Shown piece after piece: positions 27,159 to 35,334 of a DNA stretch of 53,161 bases. A model generated the notes under the pieces. That model saw only the letters and a list, made by a program, of their open reading frames with translations. It was not told the DNA's origin and ran no database searches. The DNA comes from an uncultured Opitutia bacterium (GTDB taxonomy: Bacteria; Verrucomicrobiota; Verrucomicrobiia; Opitutales; UBA953): assembly GCA_903909465.1 (NCBI GenBank), contig CAIVVQ010000073.1, positions 1-53,161 of the forward strand. The letters run 5' to 3'. The translations under genes and the position numbers were made by a program. Position 1 is the first letter of the stretch, and every line of letters starts with the position of its first letter.

Positions 27159-27785
27159 TTATAAAATTCGTGCGGGGCTGCCGAAAGCAGTAACGCCATC
27201 GGGGATATTCGTCATCACAACCGAACCAGCGCCGATGGTGGCGCCATCACCTACTTTTTTCCCAGGGATAACGCTGACTCGGCTACCCAAGAAAACCTCC
27301 GCACCTAATTGCGCGCCGCCCGTTAAATCGCACTGGGCACTAATGGTCGACCACGGGCCAACTTTAACATCATGCCCCACGGTTGAGCGTAAATTAATCA
27401 TCGAAAAATCTCCGAGTTCTATATCACACGAAAGCACGCTCTCGGGACAGATAACCACACCCATACCCAGTTTCACCCGATCGCCAATTAGGGCACGAGG
27501 GTGAACAAAGCTAATAAATTGGGCGCCCTGCTTTAGCAACGGCTGGATTACCTTCTTTTTTATTTTAGGGGAACCCACACCACAAATATAAATATTATCC
27601 GGAGAGACCTTGTGCGAGGCCAGCGGCATAGCGGATGCAAAACTACCGAAAGGATTTAAGGCGTTGGAATCATCGTCCAAGAAGCCGTGCATGATCCAAT
27701 TTCGCTCGCCTTCTGGAACGTCATTAATCCATGACGCCAATTCGCGACCAAAGCCGCCCGCGCCAACGATATAAAGTTTTTTCAT
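27159..27785 (-). CDS. PglD/NeuD-like sugar O/N-acyltransferase
   Basis: The 208-residue product opens with a Rossmann-like KKLYIVGAGGFGRELASWI and then a left-handed beta-helix built from hexapeptide repeats (VKLGMGVVICPESVLSCDIELGD region and onward). HDVKVGPWSTISAQ carries the usual catalytic His area. This two-domain plan is that of PglD and NeuD, which acylate a C4 amino group of UDP-sugars using acetyl-CoA. Here two carrier proteins and a ketoacyl synthase lie directly upstream, so the donor may be an acyl-ACP and not acetyl-CoA. Its start overlaps the ACP stop by four bases (ATGA). Confidence 0.9.
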   Translation of the reverse strand: MKKLYIVGAGGFGRELASWINDVPEGERNWIMHGFLDDDSNALNPFGSFASAMPLASHKVSPDNIYICGVGSPKIKKKVIQPLLKQGAQFISFVHPRALIGDRVKLGMGVVICPESVLSCDIELGDFSMINLRSTVGHDVKVGPWSTISAQCDLTGGAQLGAEVFLGSRVSVIPGKKVGDGATIGAGSVVMTNIPDGVTAFGSPARIL

Positions 27786-28012
27786 GAAACGTGTGGAGCG
27801 AGTTTAATTAAATCACGAGGGGTTAAACAAGCCCTCACCTGTGGGCCTGACAGGTAGACATGGTGTACGTGCTCAAAGTGACTAATCACCAAGAGGACTG
27901 CCAACGAGTCCCACTGCGACAAGGATGCCAGCGGGGCATCAAGCGTGGCTTCAGCTAAAGCGTCGACTTCAGACTGAAGGGCACGAAATTGTTTTTCGGT
28001 CACGTCACTCAT
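27782..28012 (-). CDS. Acyl carrier protein (second in operon)
   Basis: A 76-residue acidic helical protein. The phosphopantetheine site is visible as WDSLAVLLVI, with Ser in the D-S-L motif at the start of helix II, the standard ACP position. The sequence is unlike the FabD/FabF-partner ACP of fatty-acid synthesis (no highly acidic DSLDTVE helix), which indicates a dedicated carrier. It overlaps both neighbours by four bases: the ketoacyl synthase before it and the acyltransferase after it. This tight coupling implies that the three work on one acyl intermediate. Confidence 0.85.
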   Translation of the reverse strand: MSDVTEKQFRALQSEVDALAEATLDAPLASLSQWDSLAVLLVISHFEHVHHVYLSGPQVRACLTPRDLIKLAPHVS

Positions 28013-29085
28013 GGGGAAGCGGGGTACGGCTGAATCGGCGCAAGGATGAGAGGGCCCACTTCACCGGCAAAGGCACCCCAAGAGAGTCCGACGCCGAAGC
28101 CACAGCCCGCAAGCTTTAGGGGCTTCTGCGAAAGTGCATCGCCCAGGGCGTCGATTAAAGCACAGGGAATGGATGCTGAACTTTGGTTGCCGAATTTTTC
28201 GACAATTCCCGCCGGGGCCTTGTCTTTCGCAAAACCAACTTTCAGGGCGACTGATTCGACGATGAATTTGTTAGCTTGGTGTAAAATGAGCGCATCCGTC
28301 GACGCCACGGTATACCCGCCGTGCTGCATCACCGATTGTATGGCCGGGGGAATTTCACGTAGTGAAAAATTAAAAATCTCGGCGCCATCCAAGTGTAAGT
28401 TTTCAGCGTGATGCAGATTGCCGCTGGTATCGGCCGTTTCGATGCGGGTTAATTCGCTCGCAGGCTGACGAGCCCCACCCGCTGGCACGATAATAGATGA
28501 TGCGCCTTTTCCGTCGGCACCGAAAATAAAGTGCATGGGATTAGGCTGGCCTGTGCGTTCAACAATTGTGGCAGAACCAGCGTCGCCAAACAGTGGGTCG
28601 GCGGCACGGTCATTTTTGTTAGTGAGATGACTAAGGGTGTCGCCCGCGCAAAGTAAAACGCGTCCCGCACCGCCGTGCGCACAGAGCAAAGCGGCTTGAT
28701 GAAGTCCCGTCACCCATCCCGCACAGCCTTGAGCCAGATCGAAGGCCAAAGTCGACTTACTGAGCCCGAGTCGACCGTGCAACAATGAGGCGTTGTTCGG
28801 CTGGGAATGGTCCGGAGTTTGGGTTACAAAAATAATCGCATCGATGGATGAGGCATCGAGATTCATTTCACTTAAGAGGCGACGAGTGGCATCCTCGCAA
28901 AGATCCAAGGCGGTGACATCCGGGGTTGATACCATGCGATCACGAAGCCCGATAGTTTTGGCGACGCGCTCGAGTTGGGCCATCGGGATTCCATTGGCCT
29001 GTCCGTCAGCGATGAAACTGCGTCGGACTGAACCCGTCGAGACACTCAAACCTGCGATGCGGAAGTGATTGATTAAGGAATGCAT
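28009..29085 (-). CDS. 3-oxoacyl-ACP synthase III family (FabH-like)
   Basis: A 358-residue thiolase-fold condensing enzyme. The nucleophile Cys is in DLAQGCAGWVTGL; the catalytic His is in LILHQANKFI and the Asn in EKFGNQSSASIP, completing the Cys-His-Asn triad. Similar KASIII-like proteins occur in flagellin-glycan and O-antigen islands, where they build short 3-oxo- or 3-hydroxyacyl groups for amino sugars. It lies between an acyl-activating enzyme and an ACP in the operon. The length is slightly above that of E. coli FabH. A role in membrane lipid synthesis is less likely given the neighbours. Confidence 0.9.
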   Translation of the reverse strand: MHSLINHFRIAGLSVSTGSVRRSFIADGQANGIPMAQLERVAKTIGLRDRMVSTPDVTALDLCEDATRRLLSEMNLDASSIDAIIFVTQTPDHSQPNNASLLHGRLGLSKSTLAFDLAQGCAGWVTGLHQAALLCAHGGAGRVLLCAGDTLSHLTNKNDRAADPLFGDAGSATIVERTGQPNPMHFIFGADGKGASSIIVPAGGARQPASELTRIETADTSGNLHHAENLHLDGAEIFNFSLREIPPAIQSVMQHGGYTVASTDALILHQANKFIVESVALKVGFAKDKAPAGIVEKFGNQSSASIPCALIDALGDALSQKPLKLAGCGFGVGLSWGAFAGEVGPLILAPIQPYPASP

Positions 29086-29093
29086 GGTGGGGG

Positions 29094-30425
29094 TTAGGGT
29101 CGTAATTTTTTCAGCCGCGTGGAAACAATCGAGGGGACAAAATTTATACGCGTTGGCACCTTGTATGCGGATAGAGTTGAGCGACAGGTTACACGAATCA
29201 AGGCCCTTAGCTTTTCCGGGTCTTCTGCCGATTGAGCAACCACTTCGGCTGCCACAGTTTGGCCTACAATCGAATTTTTTTCCCCGAAGACGCGACAGTC
29301 AATGACACCTGGGGTATTTAAAATCGCCGACTCTACTTCAGTGGGCATCACTTTCTCGCCACCCACGTTGATGAGCTCGCCCGTTCGGCCCAAGACGCAC
29401 AAAGTGTTGCCAGGCCCACGCTCTACCCTGTCGCCCGTACGGAACCAGCCATCGTCGGTAAAGGCTTCGTTAGAAGCATTCAGGTAACCGGGGACTTGGG
29501 TTTTGGAGCGTAACCAAAGTTCGTCGTTAATAATTTTCCATTCCACATTTTCGTCATCGATGGAGATGAATGTCGAATCGGGGTTGGGGCTAGAGATTTT
29601 AAGAATGCCCGTCTCGCTGGTTCCAAAGGTTTGTATTAAGCGGGCATGCCCAAAGGTTTCGCGGAGGCGATGTAAGAGGATTAACGGCATGGGCTCGGTG
29701 CCGTAAGTAATGAGCCGCAGTGAAGGCAAATGAGTCTCACCTGAGACTAATAAAAGATTAAGGAATGTAGGGGTCGCTGGGAGCACAATGACACCATGCT
29801 TGCGAATGGCTTCGGCCACACAGCGGGGGGCCCGACTCTCCGGAACAACCAACAGTGCACCTGCACTGAGTGCACCCAGTAAAGTATTAATGCCGCCGAT
29901 GTGATCGCCGCCCATCATGGCGATGATTGGCAGGTGGCTTTCACGGCGGGCTCGATACGTCTCCCACAAAATTGTGAAATCTTGAACCATTGCCTTCGGG
30001 GTGCCACTCGTGCCGCTCGAAAATAAAATCAGCCCGGCATGCTTTTTTTCCACCAGGTAGCCCAGAAATGACGGGGCAGCCGACTCATCCACGCGGGGGA
30101 GTAATTTCCATTTTAATCCATCGAGAAACACAATCCATTGTACGTGTACTTGTGCTAGTTTTTTGGGGTGTTCAGCGGCGTCTCCTGCGAGCGGCACAAT
30201 AAAGTGCTGATGTGCAGCCAGCGCAACGAGCCAAGCCACCAAGGCGGGGCTTTGTTCACCGATAATGGCAAAGGCGGTTGGGCCCTTTAGATTAAGCGCA
30301 CCCAACTCTCTGTCCGCCACGTCAACGAGCTGCAGTAAATCTGTGTAGCTTACTTCGCCGAAAGGCCCAGCCAGTGCGGGACGGTCTTTAAAGGTTTTAA
30401 ATCGTTCGAGAATCCAAGCGGACAT
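29094..30425 (-). CDS. Acyl-adenylating ligase (AMP-dependent synthetase family)
   Basis: A 443-residue ANL-superfamily enzyme, somewhat short. The P-loop is SSGTSGTPKAM; A5-like TFGTSETG, A7/A8 WFRTGDRVE and GRTGELINVGGEKV follow. The C-terminal catalytic Lys is probably in TRLKKLRP. It would activate a carboxylic acid as its adenylate and load it onto one of the two ACPs. A DltA-like or amino-acid-loading activity is possible, but the key substrate-pocket residues cannot be interpreted by eye. It ends nine bases before the ketoacyl synthase gene begins. Confidence 0.9.
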   Translation of the reverse strand: MSAWILERFKTFKDRPALAGPFGEVSYTDLLQLVDVADRELGALNLKGPTAFAIIGEQSPALVAWLVALAAHQHFIVPLAGDAAEHPKKLAQVHVQWIVFLDGLKWKLLPRVDESAAPSFLGYLVEKKHAGLILFSSGTSGTPKAMVQDFTILWETYRARRESHLPIIAMMGGDHIGGINTLLGALSAGALLVVPESRAPRCVAEAIRKHGVIVLPATPTFLNLLLVSGETHLPSLRLITYGTEPMPLILLHRLRETFGHARLIQTFGTSETGILKISSPNPDSTFISIDDENVEWKIINDELWLRSKTQVPGYLNASNEAFTDDGWFRTGDRVERGPGNTLCVLGRTGELINVGGEKVMPTEVESAILNTPGVIDCRVFGEKNSIVGQTVAAEVVAQSAEDPEKLRALIRVTCRSTLSAYKVPTRINFVPSIVSTRLKKLRP

Positions 30426-30468
30426 ATAAATATTTCTGTTGCTCCTGCCCTAAAATAAGAACCGACGC

Positions 30469-31167
30469 TCAGCGCGATTGGATCTGCGCAAGGTAGCGAA
30501 TAGATCCGGGAACCGGATTGGCCTGCTGAATCGCTTCTAAGATAAAGTCTGCCGCCTCCTGGAGGCTTGTGCCATTCGGTCGACCAATACGTTCATTCAG
30601 ATGCTGAAGCTTGTTACCGTCGACGGCTTGAGTGAGCTTGGTCGGCACAGGTCCAAAGCCAAGGCCGACAACTGTGACACCTTGGGAGCTTAATTCCTTC
30701 CCGGCGACTTGGGTTAAAGCGTCAAGCGCCGCCTTACTTGCCACATAGGCCGCCTCCCCCTCTAAGGCCAACGGCACCGCCACGGTTGTAATATTAATAA
30801 TAAGGCCGCGTCGTTGCCGCACCATTTGTTTGCCGACGGCTTGGATGCAATGGAAGGCGCCAAGGTAATTCACTTGCATCAAATTTTCTGCAACCTTGCT
30901 TGGCGTTAATAATAAGGCGTTCATGGAAGCCGCCCCCGCATTATTGATAAGCAAATCAATGCCTTGATTGTTAGCTGTAGCTACCGCGACGGCATTTTGA
31001 ACGGACGATACTTGGGTCACATCAACTCGATGATCTACAAAATGAGGGTGGGCGATTTCTGATGGCTGACGGGAAAAGCCGTGCACGTGCCACCCGGCGG
31101 TAAGTAGTTTAAGTACGACAGCTTTGCCGAGACCCTCGGAGGAGCCCGTGATAATTGCGGTAGGCAT
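30469..31167 (-). CDS. Short-chain dehydrogenase/reductase, FabG-like
   Basis: A 232-residue classical SDR. TGSSEGLGKAVV is the NADP loop, INNAGAAS the NNAG motif, and YVASKAALDAL the Tyr-Lys catalytic pair. The position of the usual catalytic Ser, 13 residues before the Tyr, is Thr (NITTVAV), which still offers a hydroxyl. In context it probably reduces a 3-oxoacyl-ACP made by the condensing enzyme to the 3-hydroxyacyl form. A 22-base gap separates it from the upstream ACP gene and 43 bases from the ligase gene. Confidence 0.88.
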   Translation of the reverse strand: MPTAIITGSSEGLGKAVVLKLLTAGWHVHGFSRQPSEIAHPHFVDHRVDVTQVSSVQNAVAVATANNQGIDLLINNAGAASMNALLLTPSKVAENLMQVNYLGAFHCIQAVGKQMVRQRRGLIINITTVAVPLALEGEAAYVASKAALDALTQVAGKELSSQGVTVVGLGFGPVPTKLTQAVDGNKLQHLNERIGRPNGTSLQEAADFILEAIQQANPVPGSIRYLAQIQSR

Positions 31168-31189
31168 GTTTAGTTAGAATAGTTTCTAC

Positions 31190-31489
31190 TCATCCTGCAT
31201 TCACCACTTCGATGATGTAGTCGGCCAATAAATTAACACGGCGAAATGGTGAGGTTAGGCGGCTCATGGCTTTTTCGTCGGCAAGCGCCACGCGGGCACC
31301 GCATTCGCGATAAATATCCTCCTCCAGATCGGAAATAAGTGTCACCAATCCCATGCTATCTAAGGCCGCACCATCGCCAAACAGTCGGGTCTGCTCATCG
31401 GCCGTAAGCAATGAGGGTCGGTCGAGCTCTTGGCCCAGCGCTCGAAGGCGCTTAAGCACTAGGGCTAAACTTTGGGGACGCGTCATCAT
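31190..31489 (-). CDS. Acyl carrier protein-like (first in operon)
   Basis: A 99-residue protein with LFGDGAALDSMGLVTLISDLEE: the D-S-M in this context matches the phosphopantetheine attachment motif at the start of helix II. The N- and C-terminal segments are longer than in primary ACPs. It differs clearly from the other carrier in the operon at 27782. It starts one base before the end of the HAD gene's reading frame, hence probable translational coupling. Two dissimilar carriers in one operon suggest two loading steps or two acyl intermediates. Confidence 0.8.
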   Translation of the reverse strand: MMTRPQSLALVLKRLRALGQELDRPSLLTADEQTRLFGDGAALDSMGLVTLISDLEEDIYRECGARVALADEKAMSRLTSPFRRVNLLADYIIEVVNAG

Positions 31490-31490
31490 A

Positions 31491-32150
31491 TCAAATAAGT
31501 AAAATAAGTTCGTCGAGGCTCGAAATAATCTGCTGGGGCTGACCCAGGGGCGCCGCAGGGGTATTGCGATACTGTCCCTCGTGCCGTCGCACTTGAACGG
31601 TTCGCCAGCCTAATGCGTTGGGAGCGATAAAATCTTTACTGGCATTATCAGCTACATACATGAAATTTTCTCTGGGGTGCCTTTGCATCACTAGCTCAAA
31701 AGCTTTAGGCGAAGGCTTCCAGAACTCCCGCCCGAGCGCCTCAGTGAAAACAGGTTCAGGAATCCAGCGCTCAATGCCAAGGGCCTTAGCCTTGTTGCTT
31801 TGGGTGGGCAAAAAGCCGTCGCTAATTAAGGCAAGCGGGTGCGATTGACTGATGGCCTGCATCGCTCGCAAAGCATCAGGGAACCACGGCAAGGCAATGG
31901 GTGCATGCGTTCGATAGACTTGTAATAGCTCATGGACCTGTTCGATCGTCATCGGCTCGCGCTCGAGCCGCAGAAAGGCTTCTTGGAAAATACCCTTCCT
32001 TTGACCCGCCTGAAACAATGCAATCGCTTGGTCCGCAAACCCCGCTACTCCCCATTTTTTTAATGCATAGTCTCCGGCTGTCGCCAAGGCCGAGAGCACA
32101 AACGCATGCTCCGGGAACAGCGTGTCGTCCATATCAAATACTACTACCAT
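31491..32150 (-). CDS. HAD-superfamily hydrolase
   Basis: A 219-residue haloacid dehalogenase-fold protein. Motif I is VFDMDDTLFPEH with both aspartates, motif II is LALISDGF (Ser), motif III Lys is in REFWKPSPKAFE, and motif IV is YVADNASKDF. An alpha-helical cap lies between motifs I and II. Phosphatase activity is the usual reading. It is too short to be FkbH, which loads glyceryl groups on ACPs, although its place directly before an ACP recalls that arrangement. Its start is two bases after the GT2 stop. Confidence 0.88.
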   Translation of the reverse strand: MVVVFDMDDTLFPEHAFVLSALATAGDYALKKWGVAGFADQAIALFQAGQRKGIFQEAFLRLEREPMTIEQVHELLQVYRTHAPIALPWFPDALRAMQAISQSHPLALISDGFLPTQSNKAKALGIERWIPEPVFTEALGREFWKPSPKAFELVMQRHPRENFMYVADNASKDFIAPNALGWRTVQVRRHEGQYRNTPAAPLGQPQQIISSLDELILLI

Positions 32151-32152
32151 AT

Positions 32153-33187
32153 TTATTTATTGGTAAACGGGGCCCGCACAAAGCCAGCAAGCCGAGTAAG
32201 AATAGCTGCCAATAAGAATAGTGCCTGTGTGTTAACAGTCGTGCGAAGGAAGAAATACTTTACTCCCGGATACTCAGTTTCGCTCAAATGGATGATGGGC
32301 ACATGTCCACGCAATCGAAGCTCGCGGTACATTCGCGTGACGTAGCGCAAAGATTGATCCGAAATCAATAAACGAAGACAAAGGAAGAGCGTGTAACTAT
32401 CTTTTCTTGATTTTAATCTACTCACCAAGCCTGGGCTTCCTCCTTTATGAGCAGCAATCAAGCACTGGAAGTCCCCAATAGCACCAAATAGCCCGTCGCA
32501 CGCCCGCTTCATGGTCTCAGCATCGCGCCTCTTTGTTACCGAAGTTGAATGCCTAATCCAAACGTACGCAATGCCGTCACAATGTGCCATTCTTTGAGCG
32601 GCCAGAAAAACTGTCGGCGTAAAAATCGCGTCTTCGACTAGCCATCGTCCACTTGGAAATCTGATATTTGCTTCCATTAAGAGCCTACGTTGGACTAAAT
32701 AATGCCAAGCTGTATTATAGTAATTTACCTGTGCGACATAAGCCCTGCCAGTCGCAACCTGCGATAAACCGCTTTCTTGAATAAAGTCGTGATTTGTCAG
32801 GCCTGCACCCGCCGGTAATTCTTTTACCCCAAAAGTTAAGACATCTAGATTATTCTGCATTACGTGCGCGAGTAAGTGCCGTGCCGAATTTCTTATCAGC
32901 ACATCATCGTTATCTACAAACCATAAATATTCGCCGACTGCAGCATCGATGCCAACGTTGCGTGCAACTGCCACCCCCTGATTGTCCTGATTGATTATTC
33001 TAATTGCTGCATGCTTCTTCTGCAGCTCCTGTACCACACTTAAGGAATCATCGGTAGACCCGTCATTGATGATAATAATTTCGAAATCATTTAAAGGTAA
33101 GCCTTGATCAATAACAGAGGAAACGCAACGGGCGATGAATTTTTCGCCATTATAGATGGGTATTATGAAAGAAATTTTGGGAGCCAT
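32153..33187 (-). CDS. GT2-family glycosyltransferase
   Basis: A 344-residue GT-A enzyme. It starts KISFIIPIYNGEKFIARCVSSVI, with IIIINDGSTDDS and the metal site FVDNDDVLI, all typical of family 2. The C-terminal third contains hydrophobic helices and probably associates with the membrane. It is placed between the ATP-grasp and HAD genes, and is the only transferase inside the acyl-sugar operon, so it may transfer that unusual residue. Linkage unknown. Confidence 0.92.
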   Translation of the reverse strand: MAPKISFIIPIYNGEKFIARCVSSVIDQGLPLNDFEIIIINDGSTDDSLSVVQELQKKHAAIRIINQDNQGVAVARNVGIDAAVGEYLWFVDNDDVLIRNSARHLLAHVMQNNLDVLTFGVKELPAGAGLTNHDFIQESGLSQVATGRAYVAQVNYYNTAWHYLVQRRLLMEANIRFPSGRWLVEDAIFTPTVFLAAQRMAHCDGIAYVWIRHSTSVTKRRDAETMKRACDGLFGAIGDFQCLIAAHKGGSPGLVSRLKSRKDSYTLFLCLRLLISDQSLRYVTRMYRELRLRGHVPIIHLSETEYPGVKYFFLRTTVNTQALFLLAAILTRLAGFVRAPFTNK

Positions 33188-33196
33188 TTTATGCGT

Positions 33197-34159
33197 CTAA
33201 ATTTTTTTGAAGACAGCCGCATCGTAACGTAACATAGCTAAACCGTCTTGCCAGTTATTGTGAGCCGTCGATGGCCGGCACAAAGCTTCTTCGATAATCC
33301 ACTTCCCGAAAGTGGCCCCTGCAGCATGAGCGAGAGGGTAGCCGCCACCAAAGCGGGCGTTGATTTCGAAAACCTTAGCTCCCGTTGATGTCAAAATCAC
33401 CTGGAAGCAAAATGGGCCGCGCAACCCGGGCACCGCCTGTACGATTTGTTCAGCCAACTTTTGCAGGTCTTCCCTTCTCTCCGTCACGGCCTTGCTCACT
33501 TCCCCAGCCCGAGTCTCAATGCGACGATGCGGAACAGCGGCACGTAATCGACCATTAAGATCCGCAAAGCAGTTCACCGTGTATTCGGGGCCTTCGAGCT
33601 TCTCTTGGGCGACATAACATGGCGCCTCGAGGTTAAGCGCTCGTAGCTCAGATAGATCATGGGCAACGTGTATCCCGATAGAACTGCTTCCGTCGACTCG
33701 CTTAAGAATTAAAGGGAAGTTAAGCGAGGCCGCACCCGAAAGGAAATCGGCTAGGCGAGCAGTGCGGGGCGATGGTACGTTCGCTTGAATCAAAACGTCG
33801 GCGGTGAGTTGCTTATCGCGGGCGACCCTAACCGCTGCCGAATCAGAAACTACAAGGTGCACGCCTGCCTGGCGGAATTGTTCGTGTGCTGCGCTTAATA
33901 TGGACAACTCCGTATCAATGGTAGGAATGAGAATCTTGACATGTTGCGTGCGACAAATTGTTAAAATCCGCTCAACGTATTCCGGCTCGGTACAACGCGG
34001 AACGGCAAAAGAGGCCGCCGCCCATTGGCAAGCGGCACTGAGCTGGGGCGTTGAATCAGCCGCAAGAATTTGCGCCGCCAATCCCAGTTGATGGGCGTCA
34101 TGCAAGAAGGTTTTGCCTAATTCAACTCGGCGGCCCGAGGAGGTGATACAGATATTCAT
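33197..34159 (-). CDS. ATP-grasp enzyme (carboxylate-amine ligase family)
   Basis: A 320-residue ATP-grasp protein. It opens MNICITSSGRRVEL, as in the carbamoyl-phosphate-synthase-like family common in polysaccharide loci; FPLILKRVDGSSSIG is the ATP-binding lysine region, YVAQEKLEGPEYTV the purine-binding segment, and VFEINARFGGGYPL the metal-binding E-x-N motif. These enzymes join a carboxylate to an amine through an acyl phosphate. In this operon that could mean attaching an amino acid, or making an amide, on a sugar or acyl intermediate. It is the first gene of the operon, with a possible promoter between it and the polymerase gene. Confidence 0.88.
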   Translation of the reverse strand: MNICITSSGRRVELGKTFLHDAHQLGLAAQILAADSTPQLSAACQWAAASFAVPRCTEPEYVERILTICRTQHVKILIPTIDTELSILSAAHEQFRQAGVHLVVSDSAAVRVARDKQLTADVLIQANVPSPRTARLADFLSGAASLNFPLILKRVDGSSSIGIHVAHDLSELRALNLEAPCYVAQEKLEGPEYTVNCFADLNGRLRAAVPHRRIETRAGEVSKAVTERREDLQKLAEQIVQAVPGLRGPFCFQVILTSTGAKVFEINARFGGGYPLAHAAGATFGKWIIEEALCRPSTAHNNWQDGLAMLRYDAAVFKKI

Positions 34160-34239
34160 AAATTCGGATGGTTGATCATTCTATCGAGAAGAAAAAGTTG
34201 CTCCTAGTTCCTGGTTCCACATTTATTAGGTGACCTCGC
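34160..34239. promoter_or_regulatory. Divergent control region of the acyl-sugar operon and epsG-like gene
   Basis: This 80-base gap separates two divergent transcription units. On the minus strand TAGAAT (34178-34183) is a good -10 box for the ATP-grasp gene; I see no good -35. On the plus strand TTGCTC near 34199 with ATTTAT about 17 bases on is a weak candidate, and AGGTGA (34228-34233) is a good ribosome binding site for the polymerase gene. Confidence 0.35.
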
Positions 34240-35325
34240 ATGATTCCTCCGGAGCAATATTCATTTATTTTTGACCACATGATGCTGGCCTTAATTTTGA
34301 TAACCCTGGCGAGCTATACACAAGGTGGGGTTAAAGGGTTTAATCGTTTAGCCGGCGTGGCGGTCCCGATTTTCTTAATCTTGTATATCGGCACTCGGCC
34401 TATTTCGGTGGTATTCGTTGACATGGTCACTTACGCACAATCATTCGAAATCGCAGCCAATACCGGAAACGTTTATTATGCGGATTGGCTTTTTAATGCC
34501 CTCATGCTGGGCATGTCGCAGGTCACAACGGTCGACGTATTTTTTGTGGTTTGTGCGATACTTTACGTTTTGCCAATTGCTGCCGGACTCGCACGTCGCC
34601 ACGGTGGTGCAGCTTTCAGTGCAATGCTCGCCACCATTACGAGCTTTTCTTTTTTTACCTACGGGGTTAACGGGATTCGCAATGGTATCGCCACATCAAT
34701 TTTATTGGCAGCATTTGCTTGGAGCGACCGAAAGTTTGTTTTTATTTTATTAGCCGTCGCGGCAACTGGCACCCACAGCTCCGTGGCGGTGCCGGCATTG
34801 TTTTATTTTCTAACCTTTTTTAATCAGAATATTGTACTTTATTTCTGTCTTTGGCTTGCGACCCTATTTTTTACCTTCGTGACCAGCGGCACAGGCGCTG
34901 TTTTTATATCAAACTTATTGTCATCGTCCGACGATTCACGTGTGGGCTACCTCACCCAGATTGGAGAAGACAAGGGTGGGTTTCGCCTCGATTTCGTACT
35001 CTACAGTATTGTGCCAGTAATCATTTCTTACTCTTGGGCCAAAGCGCATACTCGCCAGGACCCATTTTATCGCCGCCTACTTTGCAGCTATTTAGCAACG
35101 AACTCTTTTTGGCTTTTGGTAATGTATGCCGCCTACTCCAACCGCTTTTCTTACTTGTCGTGGTTTATGATGCCGTGGCTGATCGTTTATCCATTTATCC
35201 CAAACAAAGGCGGGGCGAACCATACGGAGTCGAAGCACTGGGACGTCAATAAGTTTACTGCGATGCTGGTCGGGCAGTTTACCCTCACTTATTTATTTGA
35301 TATTATTATTTACCCAAACCGCTAA
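34240..35325 (+). CDS. EpsG-family polysaccharide polymerase (Wzy-like)
   Basis: A 361-residue polytopic inner-membrane protein with about nine to ten hydrophobic segments. RPISVVFVDMVTYAQSFE and GVNGIRNGIATSILL are recognisable EpsG-type blocks, the latter matching the YGIRNxIA motif. EpsG-like proteins polymerise lipid-linked repeat units in the periplasm. An AGGTGA ribosome binding site lies six bases before the ATG. It is first in a plus-strand unit with a GT4 gene nine bases later. An O-antigen ligase-like protein at 44220 could be either a second polymerase or the ligase. Confidence 0.88.
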   Translation: MIPPEQYSFIFDHMMLALILITLASYTQGGVKGFNRLAGVAVPIFLILYIGTRPISVVFVDMVTYAQSFEIAANTGNVYYADWLFNALMLGMSQVTTVDVFFVVCAILYVLPIAAGLARRHGGAAFSAMLATITSFSFFTYGVNGIRNGIATSILLAAFAWSDRKFVFILLAVAATGTHSSVAVPALFYFLTFFNQNIVLYFCLWLATLFFTFVTSGTGAVFISNLLSSSDDSRVGYLTQIGEDKGGFRLDFVLYSIVPVIISYSWAKAHTRQDPFYRRLLCSYLATNSFWLLVMYAAYSNRFSYLSWFMMPWLIVYPFIPNKGGANHTESKHWDVNKFTAMLVGQFTLTYLFDIIIYPNR

Positions 35326-35334
35326 ATTTCTGCA

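Noticed and set aside
31491-32150. FkbH-type glyceryl-ACP enzyme
   Set aside because: The protein has only the HAD domain at 219 residues, much shorter than FkbH, and lacks a second domain.
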